Source of the DNA: Akkermansia muciniphila
GTDB taxonomy: Bacteria > Verrucomicrobiota > Verrucomicrobiia > Verrucomicrobiales > V1-33
Assembly (NCBI GenBank): GCA_943333275.1
Contig: CALQSQ010000045.1
Location: forward strand, 1 to 43,704
Length of the DNA stretch: 43,704 bases
Direction of reading: 5' to 3'
The notes under the pieces are model-generated. The model was not told where the DNA came from, ran no database searches, and worked only from the letters and a program-made list of their open reading frames with translations. Positions within the stretch are counted from its first letter, which is position 1, and each line of letters opens with the position of its first letter. Shown here piece after piece: positions 42,465 through 43,704 of this stretch. The position numbers were made by a program, and so were the translations under genes.

Positions 42465-43580
42465 TCAGTAAAGGAGATAGGGCTGACGCGCACTTAGGAA
42501 CCGGGAATTGGCAGCCTGCCAACCTGCAATGATCTGGCCCGGGGGGCGGCCCCGCTGCAAGTCCTTCCAGAGGCTGTCGCTGCCGTAAACCTTGTGGAAA
42601 AGATTGACTTCATCCCCGTGCGTGGCCCGGAGGGGACGTCCCCCGGAGCGTTTGATCACTTGGGACGTGAGCACCACATCCAATGCCAGCAGGTCCGTAT
42701 TGCCGTGCGGGTCCAGATTAATTTGCACTCCACCAAAGCCGGGTTTTTTTGAACTGGTATAGGGGGCAAAACGCACACCGGGAATGCCCATGGAGTTCAT
42801 GAAGGACGCAAACTGGCCGGGATTGATGTCTTTGCCCCCTGCAAATTGAAATGGCTGCGAGGTGCCGATGCCGATATCCACCTGATCCAATCCCCCCAGA
42901 ATCCCGGTGGCGGCATAATAAAACGGGGAGGTGGCGTTGGGGATGTTGGGGCTGGTGGCCATCCAACGCAATCCAGTGTCATTCCAAACCATGTTGCGTT
43001 GCCAGCCACGCATGGGCACTACCATAAGGCGGGGATGGCTCCGGATCCATCCCTGCCCGTTGATCATGCGGGCAAGTTCCCCGGTGGTCATCCCGTGCAC
43101 GTAGGGCACGGGAATCTGACCAACAAAGGATTTCCAGGAGGATTCGAGCGGAGGCCCCTGCACACGCATACCGCCGAGCGGATTCGGTCGATCCAGGACC
43201 ACGAATTCCTTCCCATTTTCCGCCGCGGCCTCCATCGCCAGGGCCATGGTGGAAATGTAGGTATAACTGCGACTGCCAATGTCTTGAAGGTCAAAGACGA
43301 GGACATCTATGCCCGAGAGCATCTGAGGAGTCGGCTTGCGGGTGTCGCCGTAGAGTGAAAAGGCCGTTAGTCCTGTAACCGGATCTCTGCGCGACTGGAC
43401 TTTCAGACCCGCCGTCTCACGACCGTCCAATCCATGCTCCGGGGTATAGAGCGCGGTTAAATTTCCTCCCAGACCCCGCTGCATTGCCACCCGTGTCATC
43501 GTCCCATTGCGTGTCAGGCTGGTCTGGTTGGTGATCAACCCCACTCGCTTTCCTTTCGTAAGCGTCACACCCGGCACCAC
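42465..43580 (-). CDS. DUF1343 / NamZ-like exo-muramidase, 5' end probably missing
   Basis: A DUF1343 (NamZ) family protein; characterised members are periplasmic exo-beta-N-acetylmuramidases of peptidoglycan recycling. Typical segments are KGKRVGLITNQTS, ALYTPEHGLDGRE, DVLVFDLQDIGSRSYTYIST, VVLDRPNPLGG and VPYVHGMTTGELARMING. The listed start (GTG at 43580) is only the first usual start codon. The coding-like frame continues upstream for 17 codons (reading AAKLTQRLASPL before the GTG) to an in-frame TAA, without any ATG and without a signal peptide. Family members normally begin with a signal peptide and a GIDxL-type segment. The 5' end may have been replaced by the adjoining plus-strand element, making this possibly a pseudogene. 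Confidence 0.85.
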   Translation of the reverse strand: MVPGVTLTKGKRVGLITNQTSLTRNGTMTRVAMQRGLGGNLTALYTPEHGLDGRETAGLKVQSRRDPVTGLTAFSLYGDTRKPTPQMLSGIDVLVFDLQDIGSRSYTYISTMALAMEAAAENGKEFVVLDRPNPLGGMRVQGPPLESSWKSFVGQIPVPYVHGMTTGELARMINGQGWIRSHPRLMVVPMRGWQRNMVWNDTGLRWMATSPNIPNATSPFYYAATGILGGLDQVDIGIGTSQPFQFAGGKDINPGQFASFMNSMGIPGVRFAPYTSSKKPGFGGVQINLDPHGNTDLLALDVVLTSQVIKRSGGRPLRATHGDEVNLFHKVYGSDSLWKDLQRGRPPGQIIAGWQAANSRFLSARQPYLLY

Positions 43581-43619
43581 TAGCGGCGAGGCCAGTCGTT
43601 GGGTTAGCTTGGCGGCATC

Positions 43620-43704
43620 ATGACCGAAGAATTAACCATCCTCAAAACCGACACCCGGCACCGCATCCGGACTCCCGCCCCTCAACGTGAGGCCTTGCTG
43701 GATG
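43620..43704 (+). CDS. Start of an ORF leaving the window; possibly transposase-related
   Basis: An ATG at 43620 opens a frame of 28 codons to the window edge, beginning MTEELTILKTDTRHRIRTPA and ending in QREALLD. The composition (Arg/Thr-rich start, then PAPQREALLD) is reminiscent of the small helix-turn-helix proteins at the start of some insertion sequences, but this is a weak impression from a short fragment. It is divergent from the namZ-like gene, whose normal 5' end is missing just here. Confidence 0.4.
   Translation, partial: MTEELTILKTDTRHRIRTPAPQREALLD

Overview
The window looks like a chromosomal segment of a Verrucomicrobiota-type (PVC superphylum) bacterium. This is inferred from gene content, not from a marker gene. 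The hints are a PVC-style SGNH hydrolase with an RYRPQN...KHEQGNN tail, a basic-secretory-protein peptidase fused to a DUF1080 domain, a DUF1343/NamZ protein, very large secreted repeat proteins, and frequent lack of clear Shine-Dalgarno sequences. Eighteen protein-coding genes (one partial at the right edge, one probably lacking its 5' end), one further doubtful partial ORF at the left edge, and one tRNA gene can be supported.

Left flank (1-9.9 kb): tRNA-Ala(CGC), an isolated GspF-type inner-membrane protein, a PAS sensor histidine kinase without an adjacent response regulator, a periplasmic rhodanese, an AI-2E-family permease, and a minus-strand run of a HerA-like ATPase, a secreted metallopeptidase-DUF1080 fusion and a HlyD-type adaptor. 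A good sigma70-like promoter (TTGACA-17-GATGAT) precedes the HerA-like gene.

Centre (9.9-38.5 kb): six minus-strand genes with junctions between 4 bp overlap and 45 bp gap, so probably one 28.5 kb operon. In transcription order they encode a 345-aa secreted protein with two GWN-type repeats, an 861-aa protein carrying four FCCH-like modules, a 3029-aa protein of unknown fold, an 877-aa protein with RTX-like and Calx-beta segments, a parvulin-type peptidyl-prolyl isomerase lipoprotein, and a 3997-aa mosaic protein (cadherin/Ig-like domains, beta-helix, lamin-tail-like domain, about twelve tandem-95 repeats, a seven-repeat FG-GAP propeller). All have a signal peptide or lipobox. Three share the FCCH-like module (eight copies) and two share a C-terminal module. 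This is the most striking part of the window: an apparent surface-megaprotein assembly locus with its own folding factor. Its function cannot be read from the sequence.

Right flank (38.5-43.7 kb): a 733-bp AT-rich gap containing a 14-bp perfect palindrome and a hairpin/T-tract, then Xaa-Pro aminopeptidase, an SGNH-like protein with altered catalytic blocks, tsaD, and a namZ-like gene whose 5' end (no signal peptide, no ATG) abuts a plus-strand ORF that may start an insertion sequence and runs off the window.
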